A DNA stretch of 64,000 bases from Archilochus colubris (Eukaryota; Chordata; Aves; Apodiformes; Trochilidae). The position numbers were made by a program, and so were the translations under genes. Location of the stretch: positions 32,700,874 to 32,764,873 of the forward strand of contig CM041090.1 of assembly GCA_023079485.1 (NCBI GenBank), read 5' to 3'. Within the stretch, counting starts at the first letter, position 1. Every line of letters starts with the position of its first letter. Shown here one piece after another: positions 10,506-22,973 of this stretch. The notes beneath the pieces are model-generated. The model worked only from the letters and a program-made list of their open reading frames with translations, had not been told where the DNA came from and made no database searches.

Positions 10506-12759
10506 GTTACATGATTCACAACAGACTTCTCTGTATCTGGCAGAGAACAGACATGCTTACGAAACTCTCCCCTGCTGTTACCGAAGACAGTATGTTAAGG
10601 TCCTGGATATTGTAAAGTTTCTCTCATGTATTTATATTGTGTAAAGGTGAGTCAAACCAAAACATGCTCACCTTCCAAGAAAAGACAATTAAACATGTCT
10701 CATATTTTAATATTAAGCTTGCCGCATCCATATTGAGATGGTCTCCCTGTAGAAGATGTAAACAAATTTCTTGCCTTACACACTAAACAAAAACTGCCCA
10801 TGCATGTTAAGTGTTTCAGCTTTCAGAGAAGAATTTGTGTGTGTGGTTGCAGAGAGAAAATATTCAAGCAGAAAATAGGTGATTGTACCACGTGCTGTAA
10901 CTGCACCCTTCCTTGCATTTTAAAAGATCTGAGCTCATATGAACATTTTTGTGTTTCTGGCCTTCAGCTGTAACTGCAGCTGGGGCTGGGAGAGAGCAAT
11001 TGGTTTCATTTCCCAGAGTGGAGAGCTGTTTCCTGACAGAGCTGAGGGCTGGGTAACTTCACTCAAGACAACAGAGGAATGATTAATACAGCTTCTGACT
11101 CTTAAATCCACTTCCAGCCACAGGAATCCTGTTCAGATTCAGATGGTGATGTCCTTGCTAATTATCCCAGCTTTTATCTTGACAGACCGGTTCAACTGCT
11201 CCTGCAGGGAAGTGTCAGTCTCCTTACAGCACCAGCCTGTTGATGCTGGAGTAATCCTTCAGGTGACTGTGATCAGTTGGTGTGAAACTGCCATCTTAGA
11301 TGTCTAAGTAACTCTAGTTCTTGTGTGTCTTGCAGCAATAAAAAGGAATGAAATTATGTTAAGTAGTACAAAGAAAATCTCACTAACATGTATTAGAGAT
11401 AATACATTAAATGCTTAAATAAGGTAGTAGAACTTTGATGTTCTAGTAAATAGTAGAACTAGATGTTAGGAAACATGGTAAATACTAAGAAAATTATAAT
11501 GAGGAACACTTAATTATGGATGTGTGTCATTGTCTAACCATTGTTTTATTTGTACAGGTACAAATAGTCACATTTATTCCTGACTCTTCATACCTGTACA
11601 AAGAGTGTCTTTGGTGTGATGGACAAGGGCCTCCCCTTCTTCTCCCCACACACATGGACCTCAGAAGGTCTGAACCCCATAGGTCATCTGCATTACTTCT
11701 TAACAGATGAGTCCTGTCAAGTAACTTGAAGGTACTTGTGGGTTATTTCAGATGAGCATTGCATGGTGGCTTTTTGCTTCTCTCTTAAAACTCCCTTAAG
11801 GCCTGAGCTGCTGCTAGTTGTTTCTGCTGGAGTTCTGGATAGATTTCATTGAACAACCTTGAGACAACTTTTCAGTAAAATGCTGTTCTGAGTGTAAAGG
11901 TTTGAAATTCAAGTACCTGTGTGCCTATAGCTCTGCCTTGTTAATTAGCAATTAGAAAAGCATAAATCATCTATGAAGATGGGAAGATCTCGTTACCTTG
12001 TTGAAAAAATCTCTCCAGTTTTCACATTAACCAGCCCAGTCCACATCCCATCACTACTGCCAGGAGCAGAAAGATAAGATCTGGGCTGAGGATTTCTAGC
12101 TGAAATACAGGCTGTATTCCTCTTACAGCCTTCCTGAAAGTGAAAGTTGCATGTTGGAAATAGTATTATGGTGGCAAGTAGCCAGCAAAGAAAGCTGATG
12201 TATCCCTTGCCAAACAAAGCAGATCACCCTGATTGTTTGATAATGAGTTATTGTAGTTAAAAATAACCACTCACATCAGCGGAACAGAGAACTTGTAATA
12301 TAGAGGACTAGGTTTTAATTACTGGAAAAAGAAAGTTGAGTTGCAGTCTTTATCTTTTGTGAATTATTACAGCCAGAGTTTCACTGATAAAGATTAAAAT
12401 GTCAGAATAATTGGAATTATCTCCTTAGACTGCTGAATGGCAATATCTAGGTTTATCACACAAATAGCTGGATTTCTCATCACTTCAAATTAAGATAGGA
12501 AGTGAGGGTTTGGGTTCAGTGCAGGAAATGTAGATAATACTGTGGGTGGTACCTGGAAGCTAGGTGAAATTACCATCATGATTCTTTTAATTTTCAAGTT
12601 TATCTGACTCAAAACCTATTTGAATAGGTCTTTCAAAGCTGTATTAGCCATAAGGTTAAAATCCTGCTTGATACTAGTGGGGGACAGAAGCACTGTAGGA
12701 AAAGTAAAGATCTGAGAAACTTTGAGAACTTCTGTCCTTATGGAACATGGACTTTTTGC

Positions 12760-12802
12760 TATGTGTGTGTATATGTGTATATCTATATACTCACACACAC
12801 AC
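12760..12802. repeat. Imperfect TG/TA/CA dinucleotide stretch
   Basis: Alternating TG, TA and CA dinucleotides with a few interruptions form a degenerate purine/pyrimidine repeat in intergenic DNA. Confidence 0.75.
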
Positions 12803-15800
12803 GGAAGCTTGGATTCCTGTTCTGTAAAAACTAATACAGTGATGATAAAACAAAAAATTAGTAAATCATCTGAACTCTCTATCTTGGCCCTCAGAAATGA
12901 CTAAATTATACTGATTTTTAAAGCCTGTGATTTTTTTCTGATACAGGCACTGAATACTGAACACTGTAGTTACTAAATAATCTTTCAAGTATTATTTGCA
13001 ATTTCTGTCCAATACAGAGAACCAGTTACTTATTTTTTCCTTTTTAAACACACCTTTCTCATAACCTCAGCTCAGATTCACTTATGGCAGATAAAGGGAG
13101 AAGACTTAAATTTACAACACCTGTGTTCTGAATCTCATATCCAGAGAAAATACACCTAAAGCTGGGTACAGAGTTGTGTTAATGTCCTGTACTTACCACC
13201 TCGAATCCACACACATTGACTGCATGCAGTGTCTGGAGTCATTGGACCTGTAGCCTCATCAGAACAGGGAGCCTGTGCCAGGAACTCTGTTGTTAGGAGT
13301 TAGCACAAGTATCTTGTATATAGGATGGAAGAGTGGCACAAATGTTTTGTCTGTGGAAGCATGGAATGAGAGTGCTCAGTAGATGACTCCTTGCTGCAGC
13401 TGGTACATTGCTGTGTTTTGTCTAATTGTGGGCTGGATGAATTTAGCAAAGCTCCCCTGGTTCAGGTGAAAGCTCAATTAGAGCTCTCCCAGAAAAAAAA
13501 AAAAGAATGGAAGGAAAGTTCCAGGGAAGCCCACAGCTGACTGCCTGGCTCATGAATGTGCCTGGCTACACAGCAGGGGGGTGTACCAAAAAGAATAGAT
13601 TTGCATGAGCTGCAGGGAAAAAAAATGCAACTGCCAGCAAGAAACTCCAGGCTCCCTGGTTGATCCAGGGGACAGCCCAGCCAGCTGATGATGGGAAGGG
13701 CAAAGCAAGTAGGGTAATTGCTAGGATGACTGAGATTTTACTTGCCCAGCTCCTGTGCTTGTCATGCTAAGACTATTCTCAGCCTCAACAGATGGGCTGA
13801 GGTCTGTTCCCTCCACGAGCCACAGCCAGTGCTCCACAGTAGGAATAACAAGTGGGTGAACCAGTGGATCTGTACCTCAGTCCATGGTGCTGTGGTGAAA
13901 GTCAGTCCTTTTCAGTAAAGGATGACATGGTAAACAGTCTGTAACACTTTGAAATAACAGGTTCAGTGGTGTTAATTCATTTAATTATTACTGTAATGGT
14001 AATGCTGACCTTGTTAAATATAACATTGATGCCATAGGTTCTTGTTTAGAAGATCTGTCAGGCTTCAGGTCTAATTAGGTAATTACTTAGAATACTACTG
14101 GCATGGGGTGTATGTTTAAAATAACAACAAAAAAATCTGAAATACCTCTTTTTACTAAGAACAGATACTTTGCAGAGCTGAATCTGCTTTTAAGCCTGCT
14201 GCCTTGTTTTTGTACTGTTCTTTGTTTAATGGGGAGAACTTTCTTCTGTCCTTCCCTCCACACCTACAATCACATGGAGCCTGTATAGAGCATTCCTGGG
14301 AGGAAAACCCAGGACTGTGTGAAGGCAACTCAGTGAGGTTTTTTTATGACAGTTTCTTTCATTCCTCCCATCTTGTGACTTCTAATTGCTCTAGGACAGG
14401 AGGTGAGGTTGAGGGAGACAGACAAGCATCTCTTTCTACTTGAGCTTTGGTCTTTTATTAAAACAAAAGTTAAAGGCAGCAGGTTTTTGCGTCCTTTTTA
14501 ACCTGGTCCAAAGTCCTTTGCAGCATGTTTCACACATTTCTGTGTGCTTGCAAGCAAGTGCTTACTTCTTAGATGTGATTTGAATAGAAAACTCTCAAGA
14601 TGGAAGGTGACAGATGACTAGTTGGTTTGGGTTTGTTTTTTTATTTTGTTCTGTTTTTTAATGGGCAAGAGATGCCCTATATTGCCAGGTTAGTTTTCAA
14701 AGCATACTGAGCAAGGTGAGCTCAGCTTCATTCAATCCCTAAGTTTCGTAATCAAACATTCACTGATTTCTCAAAGCCAGTTTTAGGAGCTGACTGGCAC
14801 ATACCTTGCTCTCAGGTTCACAGACCTAAAGAAGAATATTGTCTCTGCAGAACTGTACAGCTAAGAGCTGGACTTCAGTCCAGCACGGTTGTTCTGGGCA
14901 ACCCGAGCAGGCTCGTAGCCTGCATATGATTCCCTCCTTTGTAAGTTTTTCCAGCTTCCATGGTGAGGAGGGGAGAGTTTAGCAGATCTTGGCAAACGTG
15001 TGGATTCTTTGGCCTGTCTCTAAGGATTCTTACTTTAGATCTAGGGTTCCCTGCTAACAGATCCTGAAAACAACTAGGGGAGTAGATGTTATCATAACAC
15101 AGACATAAATCACATCCTTGAACAGTTGTGAGCAAGGAAACTTCCTTTATTCTCTCTTCACACTGTGTTTCACCATGTTTCATACAGGTTTTCATTTAAA
15201 AATCTAGCACTGTGTGGAGTAGCACACCTCTTCCTGTGTTACCATCTACAATTTTTAAGGACCTCAGTGGGTCACAGTGACTTTCAGCTTGAGCTGGATA
15301 TTTTTTAAATGCTTTTTGAAATTGACCTAACAATCAGAGCTGGCTCTGTGTACTTGGGTGATTTGCATCTCATTATCCTATTTGCTTTCTGCATTCAAGA
15401 ATCTCATATTTCATTACTGATCTGTTAGTCTTACAAGTACAAGGGGAGTAGATTTAAAATAATCATTCCCCAGATTCTCGAGTAGATTGACCTGGGTCAC
15501 TACTAAAACTTCCTTGTAGATTTTCCTGTACTTTTTCTATCAAGCTTTTAACAAATAGCACTGCAGAAGTTGCACACTTCTATAAACCAAAATGGTTCAC
15601 TTGTCACTGCCTTTGTTTCAGACCAGCATTGTTTGAGAATCACTGCTCCAGAAACAGTTGAAATCTGTACATATTGTTGCTTTTCCAAAGACAGTAATCT
15701 GACAACTATTGAAAATTAGTTACTTTTGTTTGTTAATAATGGTATTACTGATTTCTTGGCTTATATTTAGCTGTTTTCCCAATGGCAGATTTGCAGTATC

Positions 15801-18200
15801 TGAATTCAGTTGTCACATAAAGCTCCAGAAAATACTGGTAACAGTTACAACCTTATTGTGGTGACCAAGGAAAAAAACTTTTTATTATTTTGAAAAATTA
15901 TTTTGTGAAAACACAGCCAGGCAAGTAGGGAATATTGGAATAATCATCTTTCATATTTAGTCCTATGTAAATCCATGTCAAAGACTTCACTACAATGGAG
16001 CTGGAGCTGGCCTGAAGTTTATTATTAGAAGTCTAAGGCTTTGCCATATGACATCTCTAGAAGCAACTCTGCTTCTGTACAGCCAAGTAAGGGAGGTTTT
16101 TGGAAGCTATCCTAGGCAAGTGATTTTGCAAAATAAATGCATCTACTTTGTATGAAGTTATGGCCAGGTACTGAGCATCTTTTTTCCGTGGCAGTGACTC
16201 ATAAAGTTTTAATATGGATCATACTTGAGGAAGGAACTGTATTTTTTTTCTTCTCTTTATTCCAGTGTATCTGCTGTAGTCCAAATAAGTAAGGAGTATC
16301 TCTAGAAGCCATTCTGGTTGGGAAATAGGACCATATCTTTTCAAAAGATAAAATACCCAGGGGGACCTGTGCAGTACATTTTGTATAGTATTTGCAGTTT
16401 TGGTCCTGGTTCAGAGTAAAGCTTTTTTGCATTGCATGCTGCTACCATAGGTTTATTCCTTTCTGATGTGTTCACATCTGGGTTACTATGAACAGCTGGG
16501 AGGACCTGAATTTCAGAAAAGAAGTTCAGAAAAAAAGTATTAATAATGAACTGAACAGAGATAGTGACTTGGGGAGATGGGCAAGAATAAAAGTCAAAGG
16601 GCATTCAAAGAATACCTGGCTCAATCTACGTCTGCTGGGATCAGTAGAGGTAAGATGATGGTTCCAGGGAATGCTGAAGAGAATAATTCTGACCTATGCA
16701 GAAGAATGAGGAAAGGAGAACCAGTATTCATCACAGGAAACATTTCCTCACAATAAGGCTTGTTAGGTTGTGCTGTTGTCTGGAAATGATGGCAGTCCCC
16801 ATTCTGGGAAGCATTTAAGAATAGAGAAAGGGAACAGTCCCTGTAGTGGTATAAAGGAATGAGAACATCTATCTGTAGCAGGAGGAGCTGCTGGTCTCTC
16901 CATTGCCTTGCACAAGAGTGGGCTGGGCTGCTTTCTGTGGGTGTGTGTCCCACCTTTATTGGCCCCCTGGTAATAGGGGGCCTGTCCTAACCAAGCACAG
17001 GTGGACTCACACCCACTCTTTGGCAACTCGAGGCACCTGGTTTATCTTGTTTCTCTACATCTATCAGAGCCTGTTAATGTTTTGTAACTTGGCTTGATCC
17101 CTTCTATGCAGGTGGGACCACCTTGTTTTCACTTCCCAAGCACTCATGTCATTTAGTGTTCTGGTTAGTAGATCTGAAGGACACTAGCAGGAAGCCAGGG
17201 CTTCTGAAGGTGCAGAGCACGTGCATATTCCATTGATGTCATCTGGTGCTGTGCACACTCAGCATTTCAACAATTCATTTCTCTGCCTATTGTGGTTTAT
17301 ACACAAGAACATTCAGGGCTTATTGATGGCCTGCATGAAAACAGAGCTCTTCATTGTAGAGGAAGCATAAAAGCAACCACCTGGCTAGTAATACGTGTAA
17401 CATCACCTGTAATAGCTGTAACATAACTGGGGTTCTGTTTGTTTTTATTTTCAGAATCAGTATGTCAGGAACATAAGATGAGAGGGATTCATTTGACCAC
17501 TGATAACTTGATGTCACAACAATACAGCAGATTTGTACAAGGAAAATGTCAAAGTGTTGGTGCTGGTTTCAGTAATGTTGCTCCCTAGAGGTGATGCCTC
17601 CACAAGTGGAGGCCCACATTTAGTACCAGCCTTTGTCTTCAACAGGCCTGGGCTATGTGGTATGCATTAAAAATACCACATTTTTAAAATTTTTAAATGT
17701 TTTTTTAACCTTGTAATTTTTCACTAAAACAAACTGTCTCATGTATTTCTCCATGCTTTCTTGTGGTAGCAGCACTTTCCCAAGGGTGATCAGCAGCAAA
17801 CTTGTCTTTACCTGTATTGATCTATAGGCAATGAAAGCGGTGAACAATAAACAGGAGCTGCAGGCTTGCTGCTGACAGGCTTAGTGTGGTCAGGAGCAGT
17901 TTATAAACTCTGTTTGTAAAGGAGTAAACCAGAGCAGAGGGGTATGAGCCTTACTAACCAGGAGCTCAACAGGATGTCAAGATTGCAATGAAGAGTGTGG
18001 GCCTGAGAGAAGAATGATGCTCAGGGCAAGCACCTCCTACAGTAATAGAAAAGTGAGGAACAAACCGATTCATTCTTGCATTGCGGAGGTTGAGGAACTA
18101 GGAGGGCAGGCAAAAATGCTGTGATTATTGTGCCAGCATTTCATGTTTTGATACCATGAAGAGTACAGGTTCTCCATAGGCTCTGAGATCAAGTTCATTC

Positions 18201-18239
18201 AGCCCTTTTGCCAAATGAGCTAAAAAAGCCAAAAGGGCT
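18201..18239. repeat. Inverted repeat, 10-bp perfect arms
   Basis: AGCCCTTTTG at 18201-18210 is the reverse complement of CAAAAGGGCT at 18230-18239, with a 19-base loop. A second, nested pairing of AAAAAGCC with GGCTTTTT follows. The function is unknown, and it may be chance. Confidence 0.5.
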
Positions 18240-21200
18240 TTTTCCTTCACACACACCAGATAACAGAGAGAGGTGTAGGACATGTATCTGTCTGCCACGA
18301 TATATTAAATGCCAAGGTCATCAAGGCCACTTGTGGTCAACATTGGAATAACACAGCATGTTCAGTATGTGTCCCATCAGGAGGGGTGTCTCCTGCATAG
18401 TCAGCTGCATCAGTGTCGGGTTTGAATCTCAGTAGAGCTTCAGTGTAGCTGAATTAACAAACAGGGCTTGGTAAGGTCACAGTCCAAAGCAGGGATTTGG
18501 TTGCATAAATTTCTGTGCTTTGTTTTAACAGGGAGTCTACACAAGATTTGTTTGGTATCTGAGCAACCAGTTTCTAAAGCATCAAATCCCAGGCAGGAGG
18601 CAGGAAAGGCTTCTTTTGATTCTGGAACAAAAGACTTCCGAACACCCTCCCAGCTTTGTATCCTTGGTGTGGTACAGTACAGTGCCACTCCTCCACGCAT
18701 GAACTGCAAATGCTGAAAAGGAGAACAGATGCAGATCCACACTACCAGCTGGGACCTGACACCTCCCCAAGTGAGTGCTCAGTGCTGCTGAGCACCCTCT
18801 GAAAGACACAGCATTTGCTAAGCAGGGCTTTTCCTTTTGAGTTGGAGGTGGGCAGAGCCAAGCCCTGTGCCACTCCTCCCAGCCTCTGCCTGCCTCCAGC
18901 TGGGAAGTTACTCCCTCCCTCTCAGGGCAGCAAGGCAATTTTTTTTTCCCCATCGTTCTGCAAAAGTGGGAAGAGCCTGGGAACACAGCAGAGTCCTGCT
19001 GTTAGTGGAGCAAAGAGGATTGTGGTTCTCCTTTTGGCCCGAGCAGGCTCAGCTGTGCTATAGAGAGAATATAGTTACCATTTGCCTGGTAACTCCTTGG
19101 TTTGTGCAAGCAAAGATGCTGTTTGCAGGCAGTGTGAGAAATTGCAGGACAAGGTCTGCTGCTAGCTGGCCTGTGTTGAGTGCCTGTGAGACCTGAAGAG
19201 GTAGAGGCCACTGCTGTGGCCACTGCAGGGCAATAATGAGCCAGAGACTTCTGGTGATAAGGCTATTCACTCTGATACTACTTGGGGAAAAGATACAGCT
19301 CAGAAGTTCTGGTTATAACTGCTCTGTCTCTCTAAACAGATAATTGAAGATATGATGTGACTTGGCTGTTTATCCTGTGCATCAGTACCACTGGCATATT
19401 GTTGCTAGGCGTATCTCAGCATGTATGATGTAAGCATAGCTGTTACCATGTGGTACCAAAAAATTAGGACCTCAAGTTCTCACAGTATTCATGATACAAG
19501 TGATGTGGTGCTGGGCCCCACTGTCTGCCAGGCCATGCTGTCCTCCCGAGCCCCCAGGTGCCTCCTACTCTGTGCATTCCCAGAAGTCTGATCTCACTAG
19601 GGAGCACAGGACTTAGGAGGCCTCTTCAATAGTGAAGGATAGCTTGGGTGCTGGCCATGCTCTTCACCCATCACCATGTTTGTAGTGCTTTCCCTGTACC
19701 CTAAAAGCAGGAGTGTAAGCAGTGCTGGAAGGGGACAGTGGTAGACAAGTCTCAGGGCAGCCTGTGCTGGGGGAGAGGGATTTATTCCTGAGAGAAAGAA
19801 TGGAGTGCTCCCACTTCACACCCAGTCTGGGGTAATGACCCTCAGGAGAACCCATCCTCTCCTGAGAGACCAGACTGGCTGGACAAAAGGGTCATGAGGA
19901 GGGAAATACCTTTAGAGTGTTTCACCTAGTGCTTTGCACCATGGCCCTGGCTGATGGGGCTGATAGCTTGCTGACCTATCACAAAGGTTGGGATGATGCT
20001 GTTGGATGTGAAGTGACCATCTCCGCTCAGCACTCTGTACAAACTCCACCACCACAGCCAGTGCTCTCCACAAGGAAGGCAACCTGTGTTGTGTGCACTA
20101 CCTTAGACAGGCAGCTGACACCTCACTTCGAAGGAAACAATCTTGTTTTATCCTTCAAAATATTCTACCCGAGGAGTGACTCAGCAAGTGACTCATCTGG
20201 TCTGTCCTCCCAGCAGCTCTTACTTCAGGGCTGTCTCAGGTTTATTTTTCTGCCAGAGTGTTCTCAGTCTGACCACAGCCTTGCTGCTGCTGGCAGGGAA
20301 GATGAGGTGGCAGCAAAGCTGAGTCAAACCTTGGGCGTCTGAAGGAGGAGGCAAACCCCAGGGAGTGCCGTGCTTTTCCTGCTGATAGGCAAGTGTCTTC
20401 CCTTGCTAGTGCTGAGAACTCAGCAGGGGCTTTGTCTGACAGCTGTGGCCCTCCAGATGCTCTCAGTAGTTCTCCTAAGCCCTGTGGTCCCTGAAGTTCC
20501 AGCATTCTTCCTGATGGGCACACCTGCAAAAGTGAAAGAAGCAATGTGCCCTTCTCACAGAAGCAGTGGACAGTCAGTTGCCCATGTCACCACCATTACT
20601 ATTTCAGGGCTTTTTCCCAGCCTGCCTTTGGCCATAGTCCTGTCTGTGCATGTCATTAACAAAGGACTGAAACCAATTTGAAAGTCTGCATCCTTCTGCC
20701 TTGCTGCTCTGAGTCACGAACCATCAAGAGCTTTCTGTATTGCAGGAGTGGGAGAGAGCAGGAGAGCACTAACAGATGGTTTTGGAGGAAAGGATGTTCA
20801 AAACCTCATCTCCTCAAGGGACTTCATTCTGTCTTTTACTGTGAGTTAGAAATTGCTTATGAAGGAGTGCAGGGACAGTTTTGTGCTGCCTGATCACTGG
20901 TGTGTGAGCAAGAGGTGAGCAAGGGAGGATAGGCAGTTTGAGAGCCCTCAGAGCCACCAGGCTGTGGGAGAGGAGCTGGGGGGCAGGTGGTGGAAGGAGC
21001 AGGAACTGGGGAGCTGAGCAGCAGGGAGGATGCTGTCCTTCTTGGGGCTGAGAGCTGCTCCCTGTCCTGCTTGAGGCAAACAGCCAAGTGCTTGCTGCTT
21101 GGGAGCCTCTCTTTCTTTCCTTGGCCTCCTTCCATTCCTTTCCACAGAGAAGTCTAGGGGAAGGGCTTGGCTGGCCCCTCCATGCCTTGCTCACCTCCTT

Positions 21201-22953
21201 GTTGAGATCCCTGGAGCTTCCTATCCTTGTGTTTGCCCTAGGTGGGGAGTGCAGGGAAGGGGAGGCTGGCCCATGATCTCCTCTTATATTCCAGGCATGG
21301 AGGCTTAGAATGGGTTTCATCAGGCCTGAATTTGAGATCGGAACTATTTAGGCCTAGTACTCTCCTGAAAAAGAGGTGTTCATTTCCACTGTATTTCCCA
21401 TTAGACTTTCAGTGCAGGGAGTGCAGCCTTACAGTGGCTGATGTGACTGGAACACAGCCAGGGCCATCCATGACTCACTGGCTCAGGCCCTTGCTGAAAC
21501 TTTTCTTACAAAGCTGAAGCCCAAGCATGGGACAGATCAAAGCCCCCTTCTGCCTTCCCTGCTTCTCTGAAGTGCTTCTCTGTCCCCCTCCTTGCTGACT
21601 GGGGTCTCTTTCTTTCAGCAGGAGTGAGAGATCTCTGATTGTGCAACTGTATTTCTGCTTTCTGCTATGGCTGATGAGTTGGGTTTTGCAAGAGAGCTCT
21701 GCTCCTCCTGTTGGTGTGCTACACACGTGTGTGACTGCTTGGTGAAAGAGGAGTAAATCAGTGCAAGCAGCAGGCTTGCAACACCATAGATGTGATGCTT
21801 GTGCATGACAATAGAGGACAGTTTGATGTGGTCTGAGCAGGAAATAGGCAGAAAAAAAATAATAGGTGGAGGAGAGACCACTGAAACCAGACTGGGAATT
21901 AATGGTGATCTAACCTCAGGCAGCTGACACCAGTCGGTGATGGAAGTACTGTGGTTAACATGGGTGTTATGAAAGTGTCTTTGCAAGGATTTACAGTACT
22001 GTTTAAATATTAAACACATGAGGCATGGGTGCCTTGTTTGCCTAGCTGGAGCATTGATCTGAAGATGGGGTGATGCAATACACACTGATCATTGTATGGC
22101 AAGTCAAAAACCCATATGACTTGATTTCAATTTAATTTTCCAAACAGTCTGTAATTGCAGCCCTAACTATAACCAAGGCTTGTTTGGTTATAGGTGGGGG
22201 CATGTCTTGCTCTACGTGGTTTCCTGCTTCTTTTTCTTCTTTAATTAATGCCTGCCTTAGTTTGGTTTAGTTTGCAAGACTGGTCCACATGGAAGAGTCT
22301 GTTCCTAAACAGCTCTCTTCCTCTCCCTCTGAAGCTGTATGAAACCTTTACCTCTTTGCAGTAGATATTATTTTTGTGATGTTGAATGTTAGGATGATGT
22401 AACGTGTGATGTTCCATACCTATGCATCTTCCTGAAGGAAGGGATTTTCAGGTGCACTTAATGCCCAGATCTTCTGCTAAATTTACGGGTCCTCCTCTGG
22501 CAATGCTCATACCAGGTTGTGACCATGGCAAGAACAAGGGTGTAGCTTTTATGGCAGGACAGGACATCAGAGAACGAGGCTGAGACAAATGTTACAGTAT
22601 GGGATTTTTTGGACTGTTTAAAACATGTGGTTTTACTTTCACCTCAACTCAGATTCTTTATTCAATTTTCAGTTCTTTAACTACTCAAAAATTTTGAGTT
22701 AAAAAAGACTCCTAAAGTTCCCAAATCCACCTTTTAAAGGATTTACTCAAAATTACAATAGACTTTAGCTCCTTCAGCAGATTCTAGTCAGGCTAAACTT
22801 TGTAACTCCTGAAATAGTTAAGGGAGCTGCAGAGGGGAGTGAATTGCAGAGTCAAAATTAAAAGTAACCCAGTACTTCATTTCTCCCCTTGCTGTTATAT
22901 TAATTTTTTTCATTTTTTTTTTAAACTTTTTTTAACTTTCAGAGTAAATAAAG

Positions 22954-22973
22954 CCCCTTTTTACCAAAAGGGG
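22954..22973. repeat. Short perfect hairpin
   Basis: CCCCTTTT at 22954-22961 pairs with AAAAGGGG at 22966-22973 across a four-base loop. It is intergenic with no associated gene. Confidence 0.5.

Noticed and set aside
20814..21320. 168-codon minus-strand frame
   Set aside because: It has a low-complexity serine/proline composition, no homology I can recognise, no splice or promoter context, and overlapping frames of similar length on both strands.
22954..22973. Hairpin as a transcription terminator
   Set aside because: Intrinsic hairpin terminators are bacterial. This is vertebrate intergenic DNA and no gene ends there.
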